NCBI RefSeq assembly: GCF_905171775.1
Contig: NC_053501.1
Location: 16,402,254-16,466,253 of the forward strand
Length of the DNA stretch: 64,000 bases
Origin: Rana temporaria
Taxonomy: Eukaryota; Chordata; Amphibia; Anura; Ranidae
Direction: 5' to 3'
The notes beneath the pieces are model-generated. The model was not told the origin of the DNA, did not search any database, and saw only the letters and a list, made by a program, of their open reading frames with translations. The translations under genes and the position numbers were made by a program. This document shows positions 23,126-33,995 of the stretch, piece by piece. Positions within the stretch are counted from its first letter, which is position 1. Every line of letters starts with the position of its first letter.

Positions 23126-24347
23126 CCATGTGTATCTAGTACTTGGTAAAGGTCGGCTGCTCTCCTATGCATTGCAGTTGTGTACGACATTTTCCCCCGG
23201 GTTAGTGTATCGCACAACACTCGTAAAACATGGTAGTTCCAATGGACCTTCACTGCAGAGTAACACAATGAACAGGCCATACATTGTCGTGTGTTTTGTT
23301 AACCAACTAAAAAGTTTGGGTGAGTTTTCCTTCCTTTGCTGCACATTGGTGGCCTGTGTGTGAGTGGGCTCCCCTAATAACACAACACACAAAGTACACT
23401 GTAATGTGCGTTATCTGATGCATGACAAGGCCCTAGAAGATCCTCTTGTTGGTCACAATGGCCACCATGGACTTCATCTAAAGTCGGTGGGACAGTCCCC
23501 AATAATTGCTCAGGGTGGCCTACAAGACTTGAATGACAGCCAATCATGTGTGCTCCATCCAGAAGGTGTGAGATCAGACGAGGTTTGTGATTGGTGCCCG
23601 CCGGGTCCTGGAGGTAGGGGTAGAGGTTGGTGTAGGGAATGCCAAGGTGGCAGACACACTCCAGGTGGACATAACCTGTTATTTCGAGTTTACAGATGAT
23701 TCTTTGTCTTGGCTGGCTCTATCAGATAAAACGTGTACTGGATCTCTCTCTCCATCAGAGGAGTGTGACTGACAGGGTCACACGAGGAGAGCGGAGTGGG
23801 CAATGGAGGTGTCAGGAGGGAGACATGATATTAAAGGATCCCTCTCTTCCTCCATGCAATGACCTTCATGGCTCATCTAAACTTAAGGATAGAGCTCCCA
23901 GTGTGTCTTACCGCATCTGACCACCAGGGGCTGCTGTGTGACACTGATTTGTATTCAGACTCCATCAGATACCTTTTCCTGGAAAGATGTTTTGTCAAAG
24001 TTTGAAATATATTTATTTTTTATTGATTGGATATTAGCATAGTAAAAAAACATTTACACCCACAAGTTTGCATGTGCTTTGCCTCATACACTAAATAGCC
24101 AATACTTAGTATTTGGATCCCCTTTCAAATAACTGCAATCAGGTGTTTCCAGTGAAGGGTCCTAATAACCTTCCAGCAGCATACAAGGAAGTTTTGGACA
24201 ATTGTGCACATCCAGCCTTGTAGTAACAGTTTATAGAAGGTAATTTTCTGTACCAGCATCCAACATTCCATGACCAGGTTTTGTACTCCTTGAAACGCGT
24301 CAGCGGTCAGGTTTTATTTTGCTGTGACTTGTAGTGCTGTCCTTCTT
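23126..24347. other. Intronic DNA, no clear feature
   Basis: No exon or complete transposable element recognised. AAACGCGTCAGCGGTCAGGT near 24293 resembles a repeat word seen elsewhere in the window. Confidence 0.45.
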
Positions 24348-24351
24348 TTAA

Positions 24352-24905
24352 CCACTTAAGACCCGGACCTTTAGGCAGCTGAAGGACCCAGCCTGTTTTT
24401 GCGATTCGGCACTGCGTCGCTTTAACTGACAATTGCGCGGTCGTGCAACGTGGCTCCCAAACAAAATTGGTGTCCTTTTTTTCCCACAAATAGAGCTTTC
24501 TTTTGGTGGTATTTGATCACCTCTGCGGTTTTTATTTTTTGTGCTATAAATAAAAATAGAGCGACAATTTTGAAAAAAATGCAATATTTTTTACTTTTTT
24601 CTATAATAAATATCCCCCAAAAATATATAAACAATTTTTTTTTTCCCCTCAGTTTAGGCCGATACGTATTCTTCTACCTATTTTTGGTAAAAAAAATCGC
24701 AATAAGCGTTTATCGGTTGGTTTGCGCAAAATGTATAGCGTTTACAAAAAAGGAGATAGTTTTATTGCATTTTTATAAAAAAAAAAAAATTTACTACTAA
24801 TGGCGGCGATCAGTGATTTTTTTCGTGACTGCGACATTATGGCGGAGACTTCGGCCAATTTTGACACATTTTTGGGACCATTGTCATTTTCACAGCAAAA
24901 AATGC
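24352..24905 (+). mobile_element. piggyBac-type MITE, family P1, truncated
   Basis: Preceded by TTAA at 24348-24351 and starting CCACTTAAGACCCGGACC. It contains the family words TTGCGCGGTCGTGCAACG and GAGCTTTCTTTTGGTGG. The right end is missing: the sequence runs into a family-A MITE piece at about 24920-25045. Confidence 0.8.
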
Positions 24906-24919
24906 ATTTAAATTGCATT

Positions 24920-25045
24920 GGGGTAAATTCAGGTAGGGCTGCGCACTCTTACGGAGGCGCAGCGTACCATTTTAACGCTACGCCTCCGTAAATTACTTGC
25001 GCTACGCTTCATTCACGAAGCAGTAGCTCCGTAATTTGTGCGTGA
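24920..25045. mobile_element. Fragment of family-A MITE
   Basis: GGGGTAAATTCAGGTAGGGC, then CACGAAGCAGTAGCTCCGTA, matches the left part of the elements at 1598 and 42583. The remainder is absent. Confidence 0.7.
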
Positions 25046-25239
25046 AAGTGTCCCATTGTTGGTGTGTGGAAGAAATAGTGATCCGTTCTAAGGTAAGTAT
25101 CCATTTGGGGTAGGCTGGCCTAGATCACCAAGCACCAAACGCCTTTTCTGTTAACTGTTTGGCTATACAAGGTGATTATGTTACTTTTTCTATTGTATTG
25201 TGTTATCGAACCCAATAAAAATGTATTGATTAAAAAAAG

Positions 25240-25735
25240 AAATAGTGATCCATTAATGGTGTCAGGGGAAGAATGTATGTTCCATCACCAGTCAGTGGGA
25301 GGACTAATACCCCATTGTTAGTGTCAGAGGGAGAAATAGTGTCCCATTGGTGGTGTCAGTGGGAGGAATAGTGTCCCATCATTGGTGTCAGTGGGAGGAA
25401 TAGTGTCCCATTGGTGGTGTCAATGGGAGAAATAGTCTCCCATTGTTGGTGTCAGTGGGATAATAGTGTCCCATTGGTGGTGTCAGTGGGAGGAATAGTG
25501 TCCCATCATTGTTGTCAGTGGGAGGAATAGTGTCCCATCATTGGTATCAGTGGGAGGAATAGTGTCCCATTGTTGGTGTCATTGGGAGGAATAGTGTCCC
25601 ATTGTTGGTGTCAGTGGGAGGAATCGTGACCCATTAATGGTGTCAGGGGAAGAATGTGTTCCATCACCAGTCAGTGGGAGGACTAATACCCCATTGTTGG
25701 TGTCAGAGAGAGGAATAGTGCCTTGTATCATTGGG
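25240..25735 (+). repeat. 32-bp minisatellite
   Basis: About 15 units of GTGTCAGTGGGAGGAATAGT followed by GTCCCATTGTTG, with variants (CATCATTG, GTTGGTG). It ends about 200 bp before the neurexin LNS3 exon. Confidence 0.92.
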
Positions 25736-25937
25736 TCTAGTGTCCCAAGAGCCCGATAAAGACAAGCAATGGGCTGCAGTTTTGAGGCAACTGATATAGA
25801 TGGTCCAGCTGTGTTCGGTGACTTCATTAGCCGGGTCCCTGGTATGTCGGTGGAGCAGAAGAGAAGTGTATTGCTGTAGGGATCCAGGTCTAGTATGAAC
25901 TTCTTCACATCTTCTTTTGTCCTTTTTTCTTCTCCAG

Positions 25938-26141
25938 AGGCCTCCGTCCTCAGTTATGATGGCAGCATGTACATGAAGATCGTCATGCCGGTGGTGATGC
26001 ATACAGAAGCTGAAGATGTTTCCTTACGTTTCAAGTCTCAGAGAGCCTATGGGCTACTGGTAGCCACAACCTCTCGGGATTCAGCCGACACGCTGCGGCT
26101 TGAGCTGGATGGAGGGAAAGTTAAGCTCACGGTCAACTTAG
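25938..26141 (+). CDS. NRXN2: Neurexin-2 alpha exon: start of LNS3
   Basis: This 204-bp exon, phase 1 at both ends, lies between a TTCTTCTCCAG acceptor and a GTATCG donor at 26142. It encodes EASVLSYDGSMYMKIVMP, then VVMHTEAEDVSLRFKSQRAY, then GLLVATTSRDSADTLRLELD, ending in KLTVNL plus a split Gly/Asp codon. LNS (laminin-neurexin-sex hormone binding globulin) domains are beta-sandwich modules of the extracellular region, and this exon supplies the first strands of LNS3. It follows directly on the EGF2 exon at 885-1268 with matching phase. There is no disruption. The wording is nearly that of vertebrate NRXN2, and NRXN1 also shares much of this exon, so the paralogue call leans on the upstream exon. 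Confidence 0.92.
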
Positions 26142-28479
26142 GTATCGTATGATCCTTCCTCTCCGTGGGCGGGCAGGGCATCCATGTCTTTCTGTTTGCT
26201 CCCTTTGGCCGCACTAATGTCTGTTTCACCGCTGCATGTTCCTCTCCACCCACAGACTGCTGAGGTCTCTGGGAAGTTGTCTCATTTTTCTCCACCACCC
26301 TGCCATACATCCAACAATGCTCTGATAGTGTTTCCAATGCTCCCAGGGCTAAAAATGGAATTGAAACGATGTAGTCCCTACACTGTACCCCATTTCACCC
26401 AATCGCTCCTTCTAAAAAGTCTCAGATGTACAACGGTGGACATTTAAAGCCATCGTCAAATCTTTGGCAATGGCTGAAAATTGCTGCCGTGTGGAATTTT
26501 TGGAGCGGGGTCGTTTAAGAAAATGGCGTTGGGAAGTACCTAATTTTACCACTCCTTCATCTCCTTACTCCTCATAATACAATTTCTTCCCATTCATCAT
26601 GTTTTTCACTTCATTGCCACCCTTGTCTTCTTCTTCCCCACCCAACACAGTCTGCAGGGTCTCTATAGTCTCTCTAAAGAACGTTGCGGACATTTGTCAT
26701 AAAACTGCTCATCAATGGCCCTTACAAAATTGGGTCCTCCAGATTATTAGGCATTGTGATGTTTGGAATAAATTGGAGACGGTGTTGGGTCATCTCTGTC
26801 TTTTTCGCCTCAAGTGCTTTTCGTGTCGTGTCAATGTTTGTGCTGGCCGTACTTCTGTCCCTCTGTGTTTTTTTTTTTTTTTAAGTTTATTAATCTTGTT
26901 CCATCTGTCATGTTATTTCAAAAGATGGCACTCACTACCCTTCAAAGGCCTGAAGCCTGCGGCCCGTACAGCAAACAGCCTTGAGAACAGAGCGTGTTGA
27001 GCAGCTTTTAGGGGTGTACAAAAAGACACTGCCAGTCTGCCACCATCCAGCACCCAACACAAGTCTTCATATGGAGCTCAAACCAAGGATGGATAGTCAG
27101 AACCTCTCCACTTTCTCTGTCCACCCAACTGTGTGCACCCAAGGGTCTCCTATAGACTGCTGCAAGGTCGCTTTCCACTCTGCCACAATGCTGCTGTCTA
27201 TAGGGAGAACCAGCCACAGACCTTTTGTTGGAGAGCCATAATTCTCTCATTACTTTCTTCCTACGTTCCTTATTTTTTGTCTCCTTCTTCCTTTCCCTTT
27301 TCTTTACCTCTCCCGTTTTATTTCTTTCCATATCCCAACCCCCACCTCATCAACCCTGAAGTCAGAGGTTATGACCTTGCATCTCATGGATGCTCCGTTT
27401 TTTTGGTTCCAGGCCCCATCGTCCTACCTTCTTGTGTTTTAATGCCCTATAAGTCCCATGTCCCTGCTATTTGCTGGTCTCACCGGTTCTCTGAGGCTGT
27501 TTGCTCCCACTTTTCTGTTGCGGTTGACGACACATAGCAAACCAAATCGCACGAAACAGCTCAGAGCCACAATATTCCATCAGGAATAGCCGTGTTCCCC
27601 TCAGCCTTTGGCAGCGCACTGTTGAAGATAGAATTGCACTTTGTTGGTTCTCTAGGAAAGGTGTAGGGATAACCTATAGGAAGGAGCTTTATATTGAAGG
27701 AGCTTGCTATAGTGCAGAAATCCTACATGGGTCACATTATATTAGAGGTCCCCTCAATGCTGCTTTTCTCTGGCTCTCTCCAGATGTAAGCGGTTAAATT
27801 GAATTCTGATCAGCATGAAACGATTTGGTTGTAATTATTCCCCAGTGAGGAGAATTATCTCAGACAGGTGGAGGGAGAGACATAACATCCACAATTCAGA
27901 TGTTCCCTCCGGAGAGCTCACGTTAGGAGGTAGCAGACTTAAAGGAAGGGACACAGCCGAGCCTTGTAGGACCAAAAGCAGTGCAGCGGGAGACCCTAAT
28001 CCCTCTATGACCTTGAAAAGCCCCCCCCCCCCCCCCTGAAGGTGACTGGGGGTTCTGGAGCAATATGTTCGTGCGGTTTGTTGTTTGTACGTGGCCATTT
28101 TATAGATTACAGATCTCTCACATTTCTGTATGGCGAGGTACCAGGTACACGGCAGCCATAGCAGCTGTACCCGTCACTGTGGTCCCCCATAGATAACATT
28201 TTATGGCGCACCTTTCCTAAACCTTTAATTACTCTGTAAAGCAAACACCATCCTATTCATGGTGCCGTTGGGACTGGGTGTCTTCTGACACACACACACA
28301 CACACACTAGCCCCTCCCACTGCGCATACCTCCTCTCAGCACAGGTAGAGATATAAAATGGCCACTGTTGTTGCGTGTGTCTGTCCCCGGAAGGGTGGAC
28401 CTCACTGTTTTTGGATGACTGCAGCTGTAACCTTGAAGGATACAAATTCATCTTTCATTTTATTTTTTTCCCCATCTAG
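26142..28479 (+). other. NRXN2: NRXN2 intron before the SS3 microexon
   Basis: A 2.3-kb intron that appears largely free of recent transposons. It has poly-T at about 26870-26882, poly-C at 28019-28036 and a CA tract of about 20 nt at 28288-28307. It ends in a strong polypyrimidine tract (TTTATTTTTTTCCCCATCTAG). The CA tract lies about 170 nt upstream of the microexon. CA repeats are known binding sites of hnRNP L, so a splicing role is possible but unproven. Confidence 0.8.
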
Positions 28480-28506
28480 ACTGTATCAGGATAAACTGTA
28501 ACTCCA
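28480..28506 (+). CDS. NRXN2: Neurexin-2 alpha SS3 microexon (27 nt)
   Basis: The sequence is flanked by CATCTAG and a consensus GTAAGT donor. In phase with the preceding exon (split codon G|AC) it reads D-C-I-R-I-N-C-N-S, then the first base of the next codon. This is the conserved vertebrate neurexin segment (DCIRINCNSSK in full-length proteins) encoded by the alternatively spliced insert at splice site 3 within LNS3. Including it adds nine residues; skipping it joins G to the GT expected at the next exon and keeps the frame. It was found by eye because it is far too short for ORF detection. The next constitutive exon (normally KGPETL...) is not in the window. Confidence 0.92.
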
Positions 28507-29246
28507 GTAAGTTTTATACCCTCAACTCTCATTTTGTTCTATCTCGCTCTCTTGTTGTTTGATTGGATCTGGGCTTCTTTAATTTGCATATTGCTGTTCT
28601 TCTCTGGGTATAGTTATGGGCGGAGGGGAGAATTGGTACTCTGCACTGGGCCGAGGGGGGATTTGGTTCCGCCTAGAGGTATCTGTGCAGTCATACTGCC
28701 ACCTAGTGTCCAAACCGCTAACTGCTGGGATTTGTGGGTTTGCAGCGGAACCAAACTCCCGGTCAGTGTTGCATGATGGTGTGGTGATAAAATTGATCTG
28801 ATATTTGAGGGGCTTTGATTTCCGTGTTTTATTAATTGGGGGGGGTGGTTCAGGGAGAGCAAGCTTGTTTAATTTCTGGTCTGCAGGTAAGTGATAGTCC
28901 TCACTGGTAAATGCAGAACAATGCAGGTAAGTGTTTATCTTCTTATAAGAGTGTCAGAGTTCATGTTTGTGTATCAGTCCTGCAAGCTATAAATGGATAA
29001 GTGGATACACACTGAGCGCACCTCCTACAGGTTTACTGCACGATCCGTGCAACTGCTGTGAGATAAATTGATAGGCAAGGAGGGGAAATCCACTAAGTGG
29101 ACAATACAAAATTCCCCAGCAATCAGCCGTACTAGCCAGCATAGAGAATAGATGACACCTGTTTCTGCATGGCGATAAAAGCAGAGGTCTCAGCTGTATA
29201 CATGTGTACACCTCCTATTGTATTATTACACCATCACTGCAACTAG
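28507..29246. other. Intronic DNA downstream of the microexon, no clear feature
   Basis: Starts with a pyrimidine-rich stretch (CTATCTCGCTCTCTTGTTG) that may matter for microexon splicing. No gene or complete mobile element was seen. Confidence 0.45.
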
Positions 29247-29250
29247 AGTT

Positions 29251-29646
29251 AGGGTGCATTCACACCACGATTTTATCATCCTACTTGTTCTCACGATTTT
29301 AGGTTTAAAATCGTACAAATCTGTATGGCAAAACGTATCCATTCACTTCCATTCATTAATGTAGGTCCCCAAGTGCATCCGATTTGATCCGCATCCGTTT
29401 TGATACGATTTAAAATTGCATCAAAAATCGTGTTTGACCACGATTTTTGGTCCTGATTTGAAATCGTATTAAAATCGTGTCCGGTTTTCGTATTAAAATC
29501 GTGTCCGATTTTTTTAATATTGTGGTCAATCTAAATCGTATGTAATCGGATGACTGATCCGATTACATACGATTTTGTTATATACGATTCCATCCGATTT
29601 TACGGTACGATTATCGGATGTAAAAATCGTGATGTGAACCTAGCCT
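29251..29646. mobile_element. MITE with ACGATTTT ends
   Basis: Ends TTAGGGTGCATTCACACCAC and GTGATGTGAACCTAGCCTAA are inverted. The interior is rich in AAATCGT/ACGATTT words and contains the palindrome GTAATCGGATGACTGATCCG. It is non-coding. Confidence 0.8.
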
Positions 29647-29746
29647 AAGATAAATGAGGAATTAGGAAAGTAACCCAAGAAGGTGCAATTCAGTGATCAA
29701 AACAAAATTCCACAGTGATCAGCCATTCTAGCCAGCATACATAATG

Positions 29747-30430
29747 GGGGAGATTTACTAAAACTGGCGCACTCAGAATCTGGTGCAGCTGTGCATGGTA
29801 GCCAATCAGCTTCTAGATTCAGCTTGTTCAATTAAACTTTGACCAGGCCGATTTGGCATGCGATTTGACATGTCAAATTGCATGCCAAATTGGAGCCTAT
29901 TGCCGGCAATGGCACCATCCGAATCGGCGCAACACCCACTTTGCAACGCCGCACCGATTCTGCACAACTTTTGGCGACTTCGGGGGGCGATTTCAATAGA
30001 CGTCGAAAAGGTGTGCAAAGCACTGGAATAATCCCCTTGGACTTTAAAGGCAGAAAGTTGAGTAGTAAACAGTAGAATAAGTTTAAAAGCCAAACCTTTT
30101 AAACGTATTCTACTGTTTACTACTCAAATCTCTGCCTTTAAAGTCCAAGTGGATTATGCTAGTGCTTTTTACACCTTTTCTATATTAGGATGTTGGCAGT
30201 CCCTCACACCCTTCCCAGTAACATATATCTCATTTCAATAGACATTGGTGCATGAACCCGCACACATGTCTGTCAAATCGCCCCCAAAGTTGGACTAAAA
30301 TGCGGCTTTGATATAATGCGAGTTCGGCTGAACTTGGGCAACTCAGTGTGAACCTGGGCTAAAACCTGGAAGCTGATTGGTTTCTATGCCAGCTGCACCA
30401 CATTTTGCACTCTCCAGTTTTAATAAATAA
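29747..30430. mobile_element. MITE with GAGATTTACTAAAACTGG ends, carrying an insertion
   Basis: The left part (GAGATTTACTAAAACTGGCG, then AGCCAATCAGCTTCTAGATT) pairs with the right part (GGAAGCTGATTGGTTTCTAT, then CTCCAGTTTTAATAAATAAA). The middle (about 29850-30350) is unrelated sequence containing a long hairpin. A similar interrupted element is at 55578-56405. Confidence 0.72.
30010..30183. repeat. Long hairpin, ~70-bp arms
   Basis: Arms contain GACTTTAAAGGCAGAAAGTT and the opposing TCTGCCTTTAAAGTC, with GTAGTAAACAGTAGAATAAG against TATTCTACTGTTTACTAC. They meet around 30103-30108 with a loop of only about six bases. Transcribed as part of the intron it would fold into a strong hairpin. 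Confidence 0.85.
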
Positions 30431-30793
30431 ACCCTAGTGGATTAAACCTGTTTCTGAATGGCAAAAAAAGCTCTAAATGGCGAAAAAAGGTTTAAATTGC
30501 GTACGTGAGCGCACCACTTACCGTTTTAGGTAAGACAATATGACAACCCAAAAGGCAGGTGCCCCAAGGAGGGGCAATTTATTAATAGGTGTATTTATAT
30601 AAAAAAAAGTAGATAAGAATATATTTCCTATGATCATCAGCTCTATCTATTGTATAATTAAGAATTTGGTATTATCCTGGTTCATACATTTGACCTTGAG
30701 CTAAAATGATTCAATAACATTTGATTTTGCCCGCATTCCCACAGAACGAATGTACAGCAGCTTCACAGGATGAATGGCTCTGTTTGTATGTAT

Positions 30794-31400
30794 ACCAGGG
30801 GTGCCCAACCAGTGGCCCGCGGAGCCCTCTGATGTAGCCTGCGACCTCTTCTGCTCTGGATGGAATAGAATACTGTTATTAAAGGTTTATTACTAATATC
30901 ACAGTGTATATATGGGCATATCTGTTCTGCAGTGGTTACTGGGCTGCTTTCAGACTGATCCGCAGTGCAGTGCAGTGCACCTGCGGGTTACCTGCACTGA
31001 GCCATAGACTTCTGTTATTACCTGCGAGTTTGGTGAGCTTTCTGAAAGTGCACCAAACCTGCAGAATATAATAGAAGTCTATTGCAAAGTGCAGAAAAGC
31101 CAAAGGAACACTGTGTTAAACCCGCGATGCGGGAAAACTGCATCGCATCAGTGTGAAAGCAGCAATGGGCCCCTTTTACACGATCAGTTCTACCCAATTG
31201 GACCTCTAAGGTGGATTCACCTCTAAGGAGTGGCAGATGTAAACTGACCTGTGTCCTACCTCCAATCCGATCCGCGAAAAAAAGGAGTATAGTGTGCTGT
31301 GTCCGTGTCCGCGCTGCTCTGCCATCCACCCGCTCTGCTCATTGTGGCCCCTGACCGGTTACCAAGTTGCTTAAGTGGCCCTCACGCTTCAAAAAGGTTG
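30794..31400. mobile_element. Probable hAT-derived repeat (CAGGGGTGCCCAACC)
   Basis: Starts with the hAT-like terminal word CAGGGGTGCCCAACCAGTGG. Possible far-end wording (AAGTGGCCCTCACGC) is near 31374-31390. The boundaries are uncertain. No coding potential is visible. Confidence 0.5.
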
Positions 31401-32739
31401 GGGCAATACAACATTCCCCAGCAGCCATACTAGCCAGGATTACACTTGTTTCTGAATGGCCGAGGTCCCCACTGCATACATGAGCCATGTGTGGCTTAAT
31501 TGGAATTTTTTGGCCGTAAACTTTTGTGTTTTCTATCCGGACCTTTTTTGACAGGTCCTCTTTTCTTTTTATAGGTCCATATGTTTTCACAAGAATATAT
31601 GAATTGTTCTGTTTGTGATTGCCATCTGAGCTTACCACTCTCAGCCATGTATTTCACTTTACTTGGCCCTCCTGATCCATTGAAAACATTACAAAATCCT
31701 ATATGGTGTCATTCACCTGTTCCCCTAGTTATGTTCCTCCCACTGCGTCCAATAGAACGCCTTGTACAACTGTAGCATCCCGTCTTTTTTTTAGGAACAG
31801 TAAGTAAAGTAAAGCTGAACCTTACCGCCTCTGGTGGAACCTCGAGAATACCTGTTATAGGAGGTCAATATAGTCTGGATTGATTAAGACCTGGTTCACA
31901 CCTATGCAGGTTGCAGTTTGCATATTCCAGGTACATTTTGCATTTTTCAATACACGTTTTTGATTAATTGAAGTCTATGGAACCAAAAATCTGAAATAAG
32001 TCCCTGGCTCTTTCCATAAAATGCACAGATGTGGACATGACCCATAGGAAACCATGTTAAATGGACTGTAGTGTGTTTCTGCAAAACTGAAAACCCACTA
32101 AAAAATGCATAGGTGTGAAGCAGACCTAAACCCACGACGGTCTCAGTAACATCAGCCCAGGGTGTTCATCTGGCATATGACATCATTAAATGGCTTCAAC
32201 ACACTCTCAAAGGACTCCAATAGTTCCACAATTTGATCGATATGTGCCATATTGAAAAAAATAAAAACCCCATGGCCCAGCATTAACAAAACTGAAGGGT
32301 CTATTTAGGGACTTACAAGACTTTAAATGCATAAAGCATATTAAATCCAACACAAAACCTACAACACCGCCCAACCAGCAGCATGCATGATGACGTCATG
32401 ATTTATTTGAAAGCAGCGAATTTGAAAGGGGATTTAACATTATAGGAACATGTGCAACAACTAATTTAGTTTATGTTTAGGTACATACTAAAAAAAAAAT
32501 TCTAGCTGACGCTGATGACATTTAAAAAGCCTCACAGAATCAATGTAAATTTGAAAGCAGTTGGAAAGTGCAAAGAACATTGAAAGTTGAAATGTAAATA
32601 TAAAGTACTTGTGTGCTGCTATGGACCTCACAGCCAACCAAAACTGATATAGTTATAATAAAGAATAACATATCACCCTAAAAATACACACGAAAAAGCT
32701 GCAACCATTAGCAAGTGGCCTCAACACTCTAAAACAAAT
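31401..32739. other. Intronic DNA, no clear feature
   Basis: 31885-32130 shows inverted wording (AAGACCTGGTTCACACCTAT and ATAGGTGTGAAGCAGACC...), a probable small decayed MITE. Otherwise nothing was recognised. Confidence 0.5.
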
Positions 32740-32872
32740 AATGATAATAAAAATGATACGCTAATTTAAGGAGCTATGCAGCAAAAAAAAAAAAAAATAA
32801 TAATAATAATCTTTGCATTATTTTTTTTTGCTGCATAGCTCCTTGAATTAGCGCAATATTTTTATTATCATT
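32740..32872. repeat. Inverted repeat with A/T centre
   Basis: Arms contain GGAGCTATGCAGCAAAAAAA (32770-32789) and TTTTTTTGCTGCATAGCTCC (32823-32842). They extend outwards through AATGATAATAAAAATGATAC and its diverged complement. An (AAT)n tract sits in the centre. Confidence 0.85.
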
Positions 32873-32878
32873 AACAAT

Positions 32879-33321
32879 AAAGCCCCGTGCACACGAGGAG
32901 ACATGTCCGATGAAAACGGTCCGCGGACCGTTTTCATCGGACATGTCTCCTGGAAGCTTTTGGTCTGATGTGTGTACACACCATCAGACCAAAATCCCTG
33001 CGGACAGAGAACGCGGTGACGTAGAAGACACCGACGTTCTCAAACACGGAAGTGCAATGCTTCCACGCATGCGTCGAATCAATTCGACGCATGCGCGGGA
33101 TTTCGGGACGCTGGTTACACGTCATAACCAGCGGACATGTCCGATTAGGTGTACTAACCATCGGACATGTTTCCAGCGGACAAGTTTCTTAGCTTGCTAA
33201 GAAACTTTTGTCTGCTGGAAACCTGTCCGCTAGACCGTACACACGGTCGGACATGTCCGCGGAAACTGGTTCGCGGACCAGTTTTAGCAGACATGTTCGA
33301 CCGTGTGTACGCGGCCTAAAA
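32879..33321. mobile_element. Palindromic MITE (GCACACGAGGAGACATGTCC)
   Basis: Ends AAGCCCCGTGCACACGAGG and CCGTGTGTACGCGGCCTA are inverted. ACATGTCC words recur in both orientations and there is a perfect inner palindrome around GGTCCGCGGACC (32920-32931). It shares its outline with the CACACGATCGG elements. Confidence 0.82.
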
Positions 33322-33470
33322 GTTGAATACCTTGCAACAGACTATCAGATGTCACTTAAGAGCAGACAAAACACTGACCGATGAGTTCTAATTGGTCATG
33401 GTGGGTTGCTGTTTGGATATTGACCTGAAACTGCACTCTCACCATGGATGTGGGCTGCTGTCTGTACTCT

Positions 33471-33995
33471 TATACCGCGTAGACACGGTGGGAATTTACG
33501 ACAACAAATGTTCGATGGGAGCTTGTAGGCGCCATCGTACATTTGCTGTCAGAATTTCCGACTACAAAAATTTGAGAGCTGGTTCTCAAATTTTCCGACA
33601 ACACAATCCGTTCTCGTAAATTCCGATCGTGTGTGTACAATTTCGACGCACAAAATTCCATGAATGCTTTGAATCAACTACGAGACAGAAGCGCTCGTTC
33701 TGGTAAAACTAGCGTTCGTAATGGAGATGGCACATTGGTCACACTGTAACAGACTGAAAAGCACGAGGCTGAAAAGCGTGAATCGTCTCTCACCAAACTT
33801 CTTCTAACACGACTGGTATTGAACTTCCCTTTAGTAGTGACCTCGTACATCTTGTACGTCACCGCGTTCTTGGCGTTACGAATTTCCGACATTTGTGTGA
33901 CCGTGTATATGCAAGACAAGTTTGAACTAACATCCGTCGGGAAAAAAATCTACGGTTTTGTTGTCTAATTTCCGATTGTCTGTACACAGCATTAG
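33471..33995. mobile_element. MITE (GGAATTTACGACAAC type)
   Basis: Left end TATACCGCGTAGACACGGTG, right end CGATTGTCTGTACACAGCAT. The ends are diverged inverted repeats. Inside are GGAATTTCCGAC-type words and GTTCTCAAATTTTCCGACAA. It is non-coding. Confidence 0.7.

Larger units (their letters stand above)
1269..25937 (+). other. NRXN2: NRXN2 intron between the EGF2 and LNS3 exons
   Basis: This 24.7-kb intron has a GTGAGT donor at 1269-1274. Its acceptor reads CTTCTTTTGTCC...TTCTTCTCCAG and ends at 25937. It joins phase-1 exons: the split codon G|AG restores Glu, giving CERE-ASVLSYDG across the junction. The interior holds repeats listed separately. No further neurexin exon is recognisable in it. 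Confidence 0.85.

Noticed and set aside
21472..23280. Minus-strand open frames of 602 and 525 codons, Thr/His/Tyr-rich
   Set aside because: They are the complement of the TG minisatellite, whose words contain no stop in these frames. No splice or coding features support a gene.
24450..24800. 116-codon frame and similar frames at 36774, 46164 and 50009
   Set aside because: They recur in every copy of the P1/P2 MITE body in both orientations, with poly-K/F composition. They are shadows of the repeat.
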